Below the pieces are notes generated by a model that was not told the origin of the DNA, did no database searches, and saw only the letters and a program-made list of their open reading frames with translations. 64,000 nt of DNA from assembly GCF_900176515.1 (NCBI RefSeq), contig NZ_FWXV01000017.1, positions 61,509 through 125,508 on the forward strand. Direction: 5' to 3'. Shown here piece by piece: positions 43,430-52,023 of the stretch (its first letter is position 1; the number at the start of each line of letters is the position of its first letter). The translations under genes and the position numbers were made by a program. Source of the stretch: Kibdelosporangium aridum. GTDB lineage: Bacteria; Actinomycetota; Actinomycetes; Mycobacteriales; Pseudonocardiaceae.

Positions 43430-44262
43430 CGGGCGCCTCCGACCAGGTCGAGGTAGATGTCTTCGAGGGTCGGCCGGGTGACGGTGAGCCCGGCGAGCTC
43501 TCCACCCCCACGGGAGAGCTCGCCGATCACCTTGGTCGGTGTCGCGGTCTGTACCGCCTGCTCGCCGTTCTGGTCGACCCAGCGGACCGTCGCCTCCCGC
43601 TTCGAGCGCCCGCCGAGCTCACCCGGCGCACCCTCGGCGACGATCTCTCCCTTGGCGATCACCGCGACCCGGTCCGCCAGCGACTCGGCCTCGTCGAGGT
43701 AGTGCGTGGTCAGCACGATGGTCGTGCCGTCGGCGGCGAGCTTCTGGATCAGTCTCCAGAACTGCCTGCGTGCCTCCGGGTCGAAGCCAGTCGTCGGTTC
43801 GTCGAGGAAAAGCAGTTCAGGCGTGCCGATGATGCCCAGCGCGACATCCAGCCGCCTGCGCTGCCCACCAGACAGGCTCTTCACCCGCGCGTTCGCCTTT
43901 TCCTTGAGGCCACACAGTTCCATGACCTCTTCGGGCTGCCGTGGCCGCGGGTAGTACCCCGCGAAGTGCCGGATCGTCTCGCGCACCGACAGTTCCGCGG
44001 CATCGGTCGCGGTCTGCAACACGATGCCCAGCCGTGCTCGCCATTCCCGCCCGGCCGTGCCCGGGTCCTGGCCGAGCACGGACACCGTGCCGGCGTCCCG
44101 TTTCCGGTGCCCCTCAAGGATTTCCACGGTCGTGGTCTTGCCTGCCCCGTTGGGGCCGAGTAACGCGAACACCTCGCCGCGTTCGATTTGCAGGTCGATC
44201 CCGGCGACAGCCTGGATCTTCGGGTACGCCTTACGCAGGCCCCGCACTTGTACCGCTGTCAT
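43426..44262 (-). CDS. DrrA-like ABC ATPase
   Basis: A 278-residue ATPase with Walker A GPNGAGKTT, signature SLSGGQRRRLDVALG, Walker B LLFLDEPTTGFD and switch His in LTTHYLDEAESLADRV. The C-terminal extension after residue 220 is typical for DrrA-type drug exporters. First gene of the transporter and two-component operon, 58 bases after a 22-bp perfect palindrome. Confidence 0.9.
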   Translation of the reverse strand: MTAVQVRGLRKAYPKIQAVAGIDLQIERGEVFALLGPNGAGKTTTVEILEGHRKRDAGTVSVLGQDPGTAGREWRARLGIVLQTATDAAELSVRETIRHFAGYYPRPRQPEEVMELCGLKEKANARVKSLSGGQRRRLDVALGIIGTPELLFLDEPTTGFDPEARRQFWRLIQKLAADGTTIVLTTHYLDEAESLADRVAVIAKGEIVAEGAPGELGGRSKREATVRWVDQNGEQAVQTATPTKVIGELSRGGGELAGLTVTRPTLEDIYLDLVGGAR

Positions 44263-44319
44263 GCCGACAATGCTCGTCGCGGTGAGCGCACGGCGGAACG
44301 ACTGCTGGACTGAATCTGG

Positions 44320-44341
44320 TTGTCCACCGATCGGTGGACAA
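44320..44341. promoter_or_regulatory. 22-bp perfect palindrome before the ABC-2 operon
   Basis: TTGTCCACCGA is followed directly by its exact reverse complement. It is 58 bases upstream of the ATPase start and four bases after the P450 stop, so it may be the operator of the NarL-type regulator or another dimeric regulator. Confidence 0.6.
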
Positions 44342-44345
44342 GGTC

Positions 44346-45590
44346 TCAGACTCGAACGGGAATGGTGCTGAACCCGCGAATGGTGGACGACAGCCTGCGC
44401 ACCGGTTCACCGGTGAGCTTGATCGTGGCGAATCGCTCGGCCATCGCCCGGAACGCGATCTCACCCTCCAAACGAGACAGTGGAGCACCGAGGCAGTAGT
44501 GCACGCCGCCACCGAACGCCAGATGCTCGACGGTTCGCGTCCTGGTGATGTCGAACCGGTGTGGTTCAGGGAAAACTGCCGGATCACGGTTGGCCGCGCC
44601 GATCATGAACAGCACAGCCACGCCCGCTGGCAGGACCCCGCCACCGAGCTCGACCCGCTCGTGCGCGAACCGCGTCAGCACCGGAACCGGGGACTCGTAC
44701 CGCAGCACTTCCTCTACCGCGTCCGGCGCGAGATCAGGTTGTGCCTTCAGTAGATCCCACTGGTCGGGGTGCTCGCTGAACAGCACGGTCGCGTTGCCGA
44801 TCATGTTCACGGTCGTCTCGAACCCGGCGAGCAGCAGCAACATGCACGTGGTCATGAGCTCGTCGGTGGTCACCTTCTCCTCGGCCTCGGCGGTGACGAG
44901 CACGCTGATCACGTCGTCGCCAGGGTCTGTCCGGCGTTCCGCCATGAGCCGCGTGAACAACTGCTCGATGTCGGCGTAGGCGGCGTTGTACTCACGCACC
45001 TTCGCCGGGGTGGACAAGCCGTCCAACGCCTCGGCGATGACCATGCCGTATCGCGCGAACCTGGCGGTGTCCGCGTCGGGAATGCCGAGCAGATCGCTGA
45101 TCACCGTGATCGGCAGCGGCCCGGCGAAGTCGGTCATCATGTCGAACTCGCTGCCGAGCTGGTCGAGCAGCCGGTGCGTGGTCGCCTCGATCTTGCCGCG
45201 CAGCTGCCGCATCATCTTCGGCCGGAAAGCCGGTGCGGTGACCCGGCGCAGCCTGGTGTGGTCCGGCGCGTCCATCAGGACGAACGAGCCCTCCAACGCG
45301 TTGGTCTGCGTCATGAACATGTCGCGCTTGCCAGGCAGCGGCCTGACCTTCATCTGCGGGTGCTTGAGGGCCTGTGAGCAGTCGGAGTGCGAGGTCAGTG
45401 CGTATATCCCGGAAAGCCCTTTGTAGACAGGGCCTTTGGCGCGCATCCGTTCGAGGACTGGATAGGGGTTGTGGTGATACCGCTTGGAGTCGGTGGCCGC
45501 GACGAGGTCGCCTGCCTCGGCGAGCAGCTTGCTCCCCGCCCTGGTGGCCAGCGTGGTGGCGATACCCCGGACATCACTGAACGACAGCAT
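44346..45590 (-). CDS. Cytochrome P450
   Basis: A 414-residue soluble bacterial P450. The I-helix oxygen motif is LLAGFETTVNMIG, the ExxR pair is in VEEVLRYESPV, and the heme-cysteine loop is LAFGGGVHYCLGAPL. The substrate is unknown; the adjacent ABC-2 exporter suggests a small lipophilic compound, but a separate promoter is likely. ATG 45590 is six bases after GGAGGG; the ATG at 45596 touches that ribosome site. A 15-bp-arm inverted repeat lies just upstream. No ferredoxin gene is nearby. Confidence 0.92.
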   Translation of the reverse strand: MLSFSDVRGIATTLATRAGSKLLAEAGDLVAATDSKRYHHNPYPVLERMRAKGPVYKGLSGIYALTSHSDCSQALKHPQMKVRPLPGKRDMFMTQTNALEGSFVLMDAPDHTRLRRVTAPAFRPKMMRQLRGKIEATTHRLLDQLGSEFDMMTDFAGPLPITVISDLLGIPDADTARFARYGMVIAEALDGLSTPAKVREYNAAYADIEQLFTRLMAERRTDPGDDVISVLVTAEAEEKVTTDELMTTCMLLLLAGFETTVNMIGNATVLFSEHPDQWDLLKAQPDLAPDAVEEVLRYESPVPVLTRFAHERVELGGGVLPAGVAVLFMIGAANRDPAVFPEPHRFDITRTRTVEHLAFGGGVHYCLGAPLSRLEGEIAFRAMAERFATIKLTGEPVRRLSSTIRGFSTIPVRV

Positions 45591-45603
45591 GGTCATCCCT
45601 CCC

Positions 45604-45643
45604 GGTGAACATTTCTGTTCACAACTGTACAGAAATGTTCACC
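45604..45643 (-). promoter_or_regulatory. Large inverted repeat operator upstream of the P450 gene
   Basis: GGTGAACATTTCTGT and ACAGAAATGTTCACC are perfect 15-bp arms around a ten-base centre, starting 14 bases before the P450 start. It is too A/T-rich for a local terminator and looks like a site for a TetR-type repressor, whose gene is not in the immediate neighbourhood. Confidence 0.65.
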
Positions 45644-45658
45644 ACCAGGGGTGATGGA

Positions 45659-45685
45659 AAGCCCCCAACGTGGCGCTGGGGGCTT
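45659..45685 (-). terminator. Terminator of the citrate synthase gene
   Basis: AAGCCCCCA and TGGGGGCTT pair around a nine-base loop, seven bases after the citrate synthase stop. Confidence 0.8.
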
Positions 45686-45692
45686 CGTCAGA

Positions 45693-46838
45693 TCACTGGT
45701 GGGCGATGGTGTCCCAGCCCTCGACTTCCTCGGGCTTACGGGCGTCAGGGCCGGTGTACCGGGCGGAAGGACGGATCAACCGGCCGGTCTGCTTCTGCTC
45801 CAGGATGTGCGCGCACCACCCGGCGGTCCGGGCGCACGTGAACATCGAGGGCATCATGTGCGGCGGAACCTCGGCGAAGTCCAAGATCACCGCGGCCCAG
45901 AACTCCACGTTCGTCTCGATCGCCCGGTCTGGCCGGCGTTCCCGCAACTCCGCCAACGCCGCCTGCTCCAAAGCCGCCGCGGCTTCGTAACGCGTCGCCC
46001 CAAGCTCAAGGCAAGTCCGCCGGAGCACGCGAGCCCGCGGGTCCTCGGCACGGTAGACCCGGTGCCCGAAACCCATCAGCCGCTCGCCACGGTCCAAGAT
46101 GCCCTTCACGAACCCGCGGGCATCCCCGGACCGCTCGACGGCCTCGATCATCGGCAGCACCCGAGCCGGAGCGCCACCGTGCAACGGCCCGGACATCGCA
46201 CCGATGCCGCCGGACAGAGCCGCGGCCACGTCCGCGCCAGTCGACGCGATCACGCGCGCGGTGAACGTCGAAGCGTTCATGCCGTGCTCGGCCGCGGACA
46301 CCCAGTAGGCGTCGATTGCCTTGGTGTGAGCGGGATCCGGCTCACCACGCCAGCGGGTCATGAACCGCTCGGTGATCGTGTCGCACTCGTTGATCCGGCT
46401 CTCCGGCACCGCCGGATGCCCGATACCGCGAGCCGATTGCGCCACATAGGACAGTGCCATCACCGAGGCGCGGGCCAATTGGGCGCGTGCTTCCAGATCG
46501 GTGATGTCCAGCAACGGCTGGAAACCCCAGATCGGCGCCAGCATCGCCAACGCCGCCTGCACATCCACCCGCACGTCCCCGGTGTGCACGGGAATGGGGA
46601 ACGGCTCAGCGGGCGGCAGGCCCGGGCCGAAGCGGCCGTCCACGAGCAATGCCCATACGTTGCCGAATGTCACCCGGCCGACGAGGTCTTCGATGTCCAC
46701 GCCGCGGTAACGCAACGCACCGCCGGCCCGGTCCGGCTCGGCGATCTGCGTCCGAAACGCGATGACTCCTTCAAGACCCGGTTTGTAACCGTCGTCGTCG
46801 AAGTCGACGTGCGATGGATTCACTGTTGGTGTCGACAT
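45693..46838 (-). CDS. citA: Citrate synthase (CitA-type)
   Basis: A 381-residue enzyme that joins acetyl-CoA and oxaloacetate. The catalytic residues are visible: His in SAAEHGMNAST, His in GPLHGGAPAR and Asp in VILDFAEVPPHM; MGFGHRVYRAEDPRA binds the substrate. ATG 46838 is chosen because it gives the conserved start GVIAFRTQIAEPD at the usual distance; 24 codons upstream are open without homology. It is the short paralogue found near serC in mycobacteria (Rv0889c), with gltA elsewhere. Confidence 0.9.
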   Translation of the reverse strand: MSTPTVNPSHVDFDDDGYKPGLEGVIAFRTQIAEPDRAGGALRYRGVDIEDLVGRVTFGNVWALLVDGRFGPGLPPAEPFPIPVHTGDVRVDVQAALAMLAPIWGFQPLLDITDLEARAQLARASVMALSYVAQSARGIGHPAVPESRINECDTITERFMTRWRGEPDPAHTKAIDAYWVSAAEHGMNASTFTARVIASTGADVAAALSGGIGAMSGPLHGGAPARVLPMIEAVERSGDARGFVKGILDRGERLMGFGHRVYRAEDPRARVLRRTCLELGATRYEAAAALEQAALAELRERRPDRAIETNVEFWAAVILDFAEVPPHMMPSMFTCARTAGWCAHILEQKQTGRLIRPSARYTGPDARKPEEVEGWDTIAHQ

Positions 46839-46944
46839 GCGCGGTCGCCTTTCCGAAATACCCCGACTTGATACGCGCCGCGCCGGCATCTGGATGCGAG
46901 TCGGCGACACTGCGCGGCCTCATCCTCAAACACTTCTCCTCCTC

Positions 46945-46969
46945 GGCGTGTGTCGCAACGACACGCGCC
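46945..46969. promoter_or_regulatory. Inverted repeat in the citA / cyclodeaminase divergent region
   Basis: GGCGTGTGTCG and CGACACGCGCC are near-perfect arms around CAA, with one mismatch, in a 180-bp divergent promoter region. A regulator site is plausible for either gene. Confidence 0.45.
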
Positions 46970-47018
46970 GTGGGCTGAGTCACGATTCCGTGAACGATTC
47001 AGTGTGTTAATTGGGCAC

Positions 47019-47966
47019 ATGCGAATACTCTCCGCGGCGGACATCAAGCGTGCGTTGCCGATGAGCGAGTGCGTCGACGTGATGGCCGACGCCCTCAAGG
47101 CCAGGGCGCAAGGCCTGGTCGAGCAGCCGCTGCGGACCGCTTTCCAGCCGTCGTCCACGAACGCGTTCGGTGTCTGGATGCCCGCGTATCGCGGCGGCGG
47201 CACACCGCTGTTCGGGACAAAACTCTTGTGCATCGTGCCGGACAATCCGGGGCGCGGGTTGGACACGCACCAGGGCGCGGTCACCCTCTTCGACGGGGTC
47301 ACCGGCGAGCCGCTGGCATTCATGAACGCTTCGACGATCACCGAAATCCGGACGGCCGCGGTGTCCGCACTGGCCACCCGCTCATTGGCTCGGGAAAATG
47401 CCAAAACCCTCGCGATCATCGGTGCCGGTGTCCAAGCCGAGGCACATCTGCATGCGATTCCCCTCGTCCGGGAGATCAAAGAGGCGCGCGTGTTCTCGCC
47501 GCGTTCCGCGCCCGAGTTCGTGGAACGGATGAATGTCCCCTTCGAGCTGAAGGCAGTACCCACGGCCGAGGAAGCTGTCCGGGACGTCGACATCGTGGTG
47601 ACCGTGACGACGTCGAAAGACCCTGTGGTACAACGAGATTGGCTCAGCCCAGGCACTCACGTCAACGCTGTCGGCGCGAGCACGGTGCAGCACCAGGAAG
47701 TCGACACGGCGACCGTGCGAGCGGCTGAGCTCTACGTCGACGCGATGCAGTCCGTGCTCGGCGAAGCCAAGGAGTTCCAGAGCGACCCGCCGGACGTACG
47801 CGGGGAACTCGGCGATCTGTTGATCGGCAAGGCACCTGGCCGGTCCGGGCCGGAGGCGATCACGGTGTTCCGTTCGCTCGGCATCGCTACCGAGGATCTG
47901 TTCGCCGCCGATCACATCCTGCGCAAGGCCGTCGAGCTCGGCCTCGGGGTCGAAGCACCGCTCTGA
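47019..47966 (+). CDS. Ornithine cyclodeaminase / mu-crystallin family protein
   Basis: A 315-residue NAD(P)-dependent enzyme. The Rossmann motif is LAIIGAGVQAEAHLHAI near residue 132; the substrate region has GTKLLCIVPDNP and MNASTITEIRTAAVSALATR, typical of this family, which includes ornithine cyclodeaminase, alanine dehydrogenase and imine reductases. The exact substrate is open. ATG 47019 is preferred. Its 3' end overlaps the convergent regulator gene by 55 bases. Confidence 0.87.
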   Translation: MRILSAADIKRALPMSECVDVMADALKARAQGLVEQPLRTAFQPSSTNAFGVWMPAYRGGGTPLFGTKLLCIVPDNPGRGLDTHQGAVTLFDGVTGEPLAFMNASTITEIRTAAVSALATRSLARENAKTLAIIGAGVQAEAHLHAIPLVREIKEARVFSPRSAPEFVERMNVPFELKAVPTAEEAVRDVDIVVTVTTSKDPVVQRDWLSPGTHVNAVGASTVQHQEVDTATVRAAELYVDAMQSVLGEAKEFQSDPPDVRGELGDLLIGKAPGRSGPEAITVFRSLGIATEDLFAADHILRKAVELGLGVEAPL

Positions 47967-48901
47967 AGGCGGCCGGAGAACCGCGCGCACGCCTCCCGGA
48001 ACGCGGCGGGTTCGTGGATGGTGAAGTCGGCGTCGATGAACGCGAGATTCAGCACGAGCCACTGCCAGGAATCGAGCATGAGAACCGCGCGAGTCCCGCT
48101 CTCGGTGAGCGTCAACTCGACGTCCTGGTACGTGAAGGCGTCCGCCACTACGGACATCGGTGCATCGATGGTCACGACAACGCGCTGCCTGTGTTTGGTC
48201 AGGCCTTGGCGGAGGTAGTCGATGCCGCTGTCGGCGGGCAACGGCCGGAAGGTGAAGGACCGGCCGGTGTTGTGCACGTTGGTCACGCGGTCGATGCGAA
48301 AGACCCGCCAGTCCTCCCGGTCGGTGTCCCAGGCCAGCAGGTACCAGCGCAGGTTGAGGTGGATCTGGCGGTGCGGCTCGACCCGGCGGGTGGTGCTGGC
48401 CCCGGCCGCGTCCGCGTAGTCGAACGTCACGACCTGCGTGTGGTGGATCGCCTCGGCGAGCGTGCTCATCGTCTCGGCGCTGGTGCTCGGAGCCGACACC
48501 GAAGTGGTCTCCAAGCTGGCACGCAGGGCCACGGCCTGCGGACGTAGGCGTTTGGGCAGGTACTGGTCGACCTTGCCGTACGCACGGGTCGCCGCGTCGT
48601 CGACGCTGCCTTCGCTGGCGCTGCCGGTCGCGGCGAGAGTCGCCAGGCCGAGGAGCGTGGCAATGGCCTCATCGTCGTCCAGGAGCAGCGGCGGCATGGC
48701 ACGGCCGGCGGCGAGCCGGTAGTAGCCGCCTGGACCGGGCTGGGTTTCGACCGGATACCCGTAACTCCGTAGCCGGTCGACGTCTCGCCGCAGCGTGCGC
48801 GGGTTGACGTCGAGCCGGGACGCCAGTTCGTCGCCGGTGAACGCCTTGCCCGTCTGCAGGGCCGCGAGCAGCGCGAGGACTCGTCGCATCACATCGGCCA
48901 T
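47912..48901 (-). CDS. YafY-type WYL-domain transcriptional regulator
   Basis: A 329-residue regulator: an N-terminal helix-turn-helix (ALLAALQTGKAFTGDELASR then LDVNPRTLRRDVDRLRSYG) and a WYL ligand-binding domain with VVTFDYADAAGAST, RWYLLAWDTDREDWRVFRID and a C-terminal WCX extension. It is divergent from the UvrA-like gene across 61 bases and most likely controls it. ATG 48901 is chosen over an earlier frame start. Confidence 0.88.
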   Translation of the reverse strand: MADVMRRVLALLAALQTGKAFTGDELASRLDVNPRTLRRDVDRLRSYGYPVETQPGPGGYYRLAAGRAMPPLLLDDDEAIATLLGLATLAATGSASEGSVDDAATRAYGKVDQYLPKRLRPQAVALRASLETTSVSAPSTSAETMSTLAEAIHHTQVVTFDYADAAGASTTRRVEPHRQIHLNLRWYLLAWDTDREDWRVFRIDRVTNVHNTGRSFTFRPLPADSGIDYLRQGLTKHRQRVVVTIDAPMSVVADAFTYQDVELTLTESGTRAVLMLDSWQWLVLNLAFIDADFTIHEPAAFREACARFSGRLQSGASTPRPSSTALRRM

Positions 48902-48962
48902 GCGTCCATGGTCGCCGAAATCGCGGACATTTTCTGGCCACATCTACTCGTACCGTCGAAGC

Positions 48963-51143
48963 ATGATCCGGATCAGGGGAGCCAGGACCAACAACCTGAA
49001 GGACATCGACGTCGACGTGCCGCGCGGTCAGGTGGTGGTGTTCGTCGGACTGTCGGGATCGGGCAAGTCGTCGCTGGTGTTCGACACGATCGCGGCCGAG
49101 GCCGGGTTCCAGCTCACCGAGACGTTCCCGCCGTTCACCCGAAACCGGCTGCCGAAGTGGACAAGGCCCGAAGTCGGCCAGATCGAAGGGCTGTCCCCAG
49201 TCGTGGTGATCGACCAGCGGCGGATCGGCGGGAACGCCCGTTCCACGGTCGGCACGATCACCGACGCCTGGACCTACCTGAGGCTGCTGTTCTCCCGCGT
49301 GAGCACGCCACACGTCGGCGAGTCGAACCACTTCTCGTTCAACGACCCGGCAGGCATGTGCCCGACGTGCTCGGGCCTCGGTGAGGTCGTGGCCAGCGCG
49401 GTCGACCGCTTCCTGGACCTGGACAAGTCGCTGCAGGACGGCGCGATCCTGCTGCCCGGCTTCGGCAACGGCGGCTACTGGTACTCGCTCTACGCCGACG
49501 GCACCTTCGACGTCGACACACCGCTGCGCGATTGGCCCAAAGCGCGACGAGACGCGCTGCTCTACGGAACTGAGCCCGAAGGTGTTGTCGAACGGTTCGA
49601 ACGGATCTACCTGCGTACATCGGACAACTTGTCGGACCGCAAGAAGGAGACCATCGCCCGGTTCACGCGCTCCGAGGTATGTCCCGACTGCCACGGCGAT
49701 CGACTCAACGAAGCCAGCCGAACCGCCACAGTCCTCGGTCACACCATCGGCGAGATGGCACGTATGGAGATCAGCGAACTCGCCGACCTGGTGACGGACG
49801 TGACGGATGCGAGCGTGGCACCGGTCGTGGCCGCGCTGAAGGACAGGTTGGACGCCATGGTCACCATCGGCCTCGGCTATCTCCACCTCGGCCGCGGCAC
49901 GACAACCCTGTCAGGCGGCGAGTCCCAGCGCATCAAGACGGTCAAACACCTGGGCAGCAGCCTGATCGAGATGCTGTACGTGTTCGACGAGCCCACGGTC
50001 GGCCTGCACCCGCACGACGTCTCCGCCATGACAACCCTGCTCGAACAGCTTCGTGACAAGGGCAATTGCGTCCTGGTCGTCGAGCATGATCCTGCGGTCA
50101 TGGCGGTCGCCGACCAGATCATCGAGATCGGGCCACGCGCAGGCGACCAGGGCGGTGAGCTCGTTTTCCAAGGAACCTTCGCCGAACTCCGCCGCGCCAA
50201 GACGCCCACCGCAACCGCGTTGGCACAGCAGCGCCCGATCAAGGATCAACCACGGAAGCCACGCGGAACCGTCACCATCGCCGACGCAACCCGCAACAAC
50301 CTCAAGAACGTGACGGTCGACATCCCGACCGGCGTGATGACCGTGCTCACCGGCGTCGCGGGTTCAGGAAAGTCAAGTCTGGCAAGCGAACTGGTCGCCC
50401 AGCATGACGCGATCGTGATCGACCAGAAGCCCGTCAGCACGAACCGGCGATCGACACCGATCACCTACACAGGCATCGCCACACCCATCCGGAAACTGTT
50501 CTCCCGGTTGAACAACGTCCCCGCATCGCTGTTCAGCGCCAACTCGTCGGGTGCGTGCCCGGACTGCGACGGCCTCGGCATCATCTACACGGACCTGGCC
50601 TTCATGGACGGCCAGGAGACCGTGTGCCAGACGTGCGGTGGGCGACGTTTCACGCCCGAAGTGCTGAGCCACAAGGTCGACGGACTGTCCATTGCGGACG
50701 TGGACGACCTCACGATCACCGACGCCATTCAGCGCCTGCCCGACCGTGCGATCACCAAGGCCCTCCATCACCTGGAATCAGTCGGCCTCGGCTACCTGCG
50801 ACTCGGCCAACCACTGACAACACTGTCAGGCGGCGAAGCCCAACGCGTGAAGATCGCCAAGGAACTCCGCGAAACCACCGGCCCAACGCTGTACGTCCTC
50901 GACGAACCCACAACCGGCCTGCACCTTCGCGACATCGACACGCTGCTGGCAGTCCTGGACGACCTCGTGCAGCACGGCCACACGGTTGTCGTGATCGAGC
51001 ACAACCTGGACGTCATCCGCCAAGCCGACTGGCTGATCGACCTGGGACCCGGCCCGGGAAAGCACGGCGGGAAGATCCTCTACCAAGGCCACGTCGCGGA
51101 AATCCCAGACACCGCAACCGGACAAGCCCTGACAAACCGATGA
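48963..51143 (+). CDS. Short UvrA-like ABC protein (DrrC-type)
   Basis: A 726-residue tandem ABC ATPase. Both Walker A motifs are present (GLSGSGKSSL and GVAGSGKSSL), with two UvrA-type signatures (TLSGGESQRIK and TLSGGEAQRVK), and zinc-type CxxC pairs CPTCSGLG, CPDCHGDR, CPDCDGLG and CQTCGGRR. At 726 residues it is about 220 shorter than UvrA, lacking the UvrB-binding and insertion regions. Such proteins (DrrC) give resistance to DNA-binding drugs in antibiotic producers. ATG 48963. Divergent WYL regulator upstream. Confidence 0.88.
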   Translation: MIRIRGARTNNLKDIDVDVPRGQVVVFVGLSGSGKSSLVFDTIAAEAGFQLTETFPPFTRNRLPKWTRPEVGQIEGLSPVVVIDQRRIGGNARSTVGTITDAWTYLRLLFSRVSTPHVGESNHFSFNDPAGMCPTCSGLGEVVASAVDRFLDLDKSLQDGAILLPGFGNGGYWYSLYADGTFDVDTPLRDWPKARRDALLYGTEPEGVVERFERIYLRTSDNLSDRKKETIARFTRSEVCPDCHGDRLNEASRTATVLGHTIGEMARMEISELADLVTDVTDASVAPVVAALKDRLDAMVTIGLGYLHLGRGTTTLSGGESQRIKTVKHLGSSLIEMLYVFDEPTVGLHPHDVSAMTTLLEQLRDKGNCVLVVEHDPAVMAVADQIIEIGPRAGDQGGELVFQGTFAELRRAKTPTATALAQQRPIKDQPRKPRGTVTIADATRNNLKNVTVDIPTGVMTVLTGVAGSGKSSLASELVAQHDAIVIDQKPVSTNRRSTPITYTGIATPIRKLFSRLNNVPASLFSANSSGACPDCDGLGIIYTDLAFMDGQETVCQTCGGRRFTPEVLSHKVDGLSIADVDDLTITDAIQRLPDRAITKALHHLESVGLGYLRLGQPLTTLSGGEAQRVKIAKELRETTGPTLYVLDEPTTGLHLRDIDTLLAVLDDLVQHGHTVVVIEHNLDVIRQADWLIDLGPGPGKHGGKILYQGHVAEIPDTATGQALTNR

Positions 51144-51395
51144 CTTGCTTTGGCGACCGCTGACCCGCCTCGCCCACCAATGACTCGTCCCCCACCAGCG
51201 ACCAGCCTCCCCCAACCACTGTGGACACGCGCCATCGCACCACAAATCCCCAAGGGGGAACCCCTAATTTCAACGCTACCGCAGGCCACCGACATGTCCG
51301 AATCGCGCAGCCCGAGTTATCCACAGGCACCCGTCCGGGTTAAGCCTGTGTTTCCAGATCGGGACAGCGGCGCTGCGCGGTGATAGACCTTGCGC

Positions 51396-51698
51396 ATGCA
51401 CCTGACCCCGCACGAACGGGACAAGCTGCTGATCCACGTGGCGGCCGACGTCGCCCGCAAGCGGCTGGACCGGGGCGTGAAGCTGAACTACCCGGAAGCG
51501 GTCGCGTTGATCACCGACCACGTGCTCGAGGGCGCACGCGACGGCCGCGCGGTCACCGAGCTGGTCGCCAGCGGCAGGCACGTGCTCACGCGTGACCAGG
51601 TGCTTCCCGGTGTGCCGGAGATGGTGGACGCGGTGCAGGTCGAGGCCACGTTCCCGGACGGCACGAAGCTCGTCACCGTGCACGACCCGATCATCTAG
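51396..51698 (+). CDS. ureA: Urease gamma subunit
   Basis: A 100-residue protein, exactly the usual UreA length, starting MHLTPHERDKLLI and containing KLNYPEAVALITDH and TRDQVLPGVPEMV. It forms the nickel urease core with UreB and UreC. First gene of ureABCFGD. The 252 bases upstream hold no other gene and no Nur-like site that I could find. Confidence 0.95.
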   Translation: MHLTPHERDKLLIHVAADVARKRLDRGVKLNYPEAVALITDHVLEGARDGRAVTELVASGRHVLTRDQVLPGVPEMVDAVQVEATFPDGTKLVTVHDPII

Positions 51699-51708
51699 GA
51701 ATTCACCG

Positions 51709-52023
51709 ATGCGCCCAGGCGAGATCATTCCGGCAGGCGAGCCGATCGAGCTCAACCCCGGCAGGCCGAGAACCCGCATGACCGTCCGCAACACCGCTGA
51801 CCGGCCGGTCCAGGTGGGGTCGCACTACCACTTCGCCGCGGTCAACCCTGGCCTCGAGTTCGACCGCGAGGCAGCGTGGGGTCAGCGGCTCGACATTCCC
51901 GCTGGCACGTCCGTGCGCTTCGAACCGGGCGTCGAGCGCGAAGTCGACCTTGTGCCGATCGCGGGCAACCGCACGGTTCCCGGGCTGAGGAAGGAGTGGT
52001 CTGGTGACCTCGATCGATCGTGA
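51709..52023 (+). CDS. ureB: Urease beta subunit
   Basis: A 104-residue protein starting MRPGEIIPAGEPIELNPG and carrying VGSHYHFAAVNPGLEFDR, which identify UreB. ATG 51709 is ten bases after the ureA stop. It overlaps ureC by 20 bases, so translation is coupled. Confidence 0.95.
   Translation: MRPGEIIPAGEPIELNPGRPRTRMTVRNTADRPVQVGSHYHFAAVNPGLEFDREAAWGQRLDIPAGTSVRFEPGVEREVDLVPIAGNRTVPGLRKEWSGDLDRS

Noticed and set aside
41457..43511. A single 684-codon frame covering kinase and permease
   Set aside because: Only the last 399 codons match a kinase. The upstream part is another frame of the ABC-2 permease gene.
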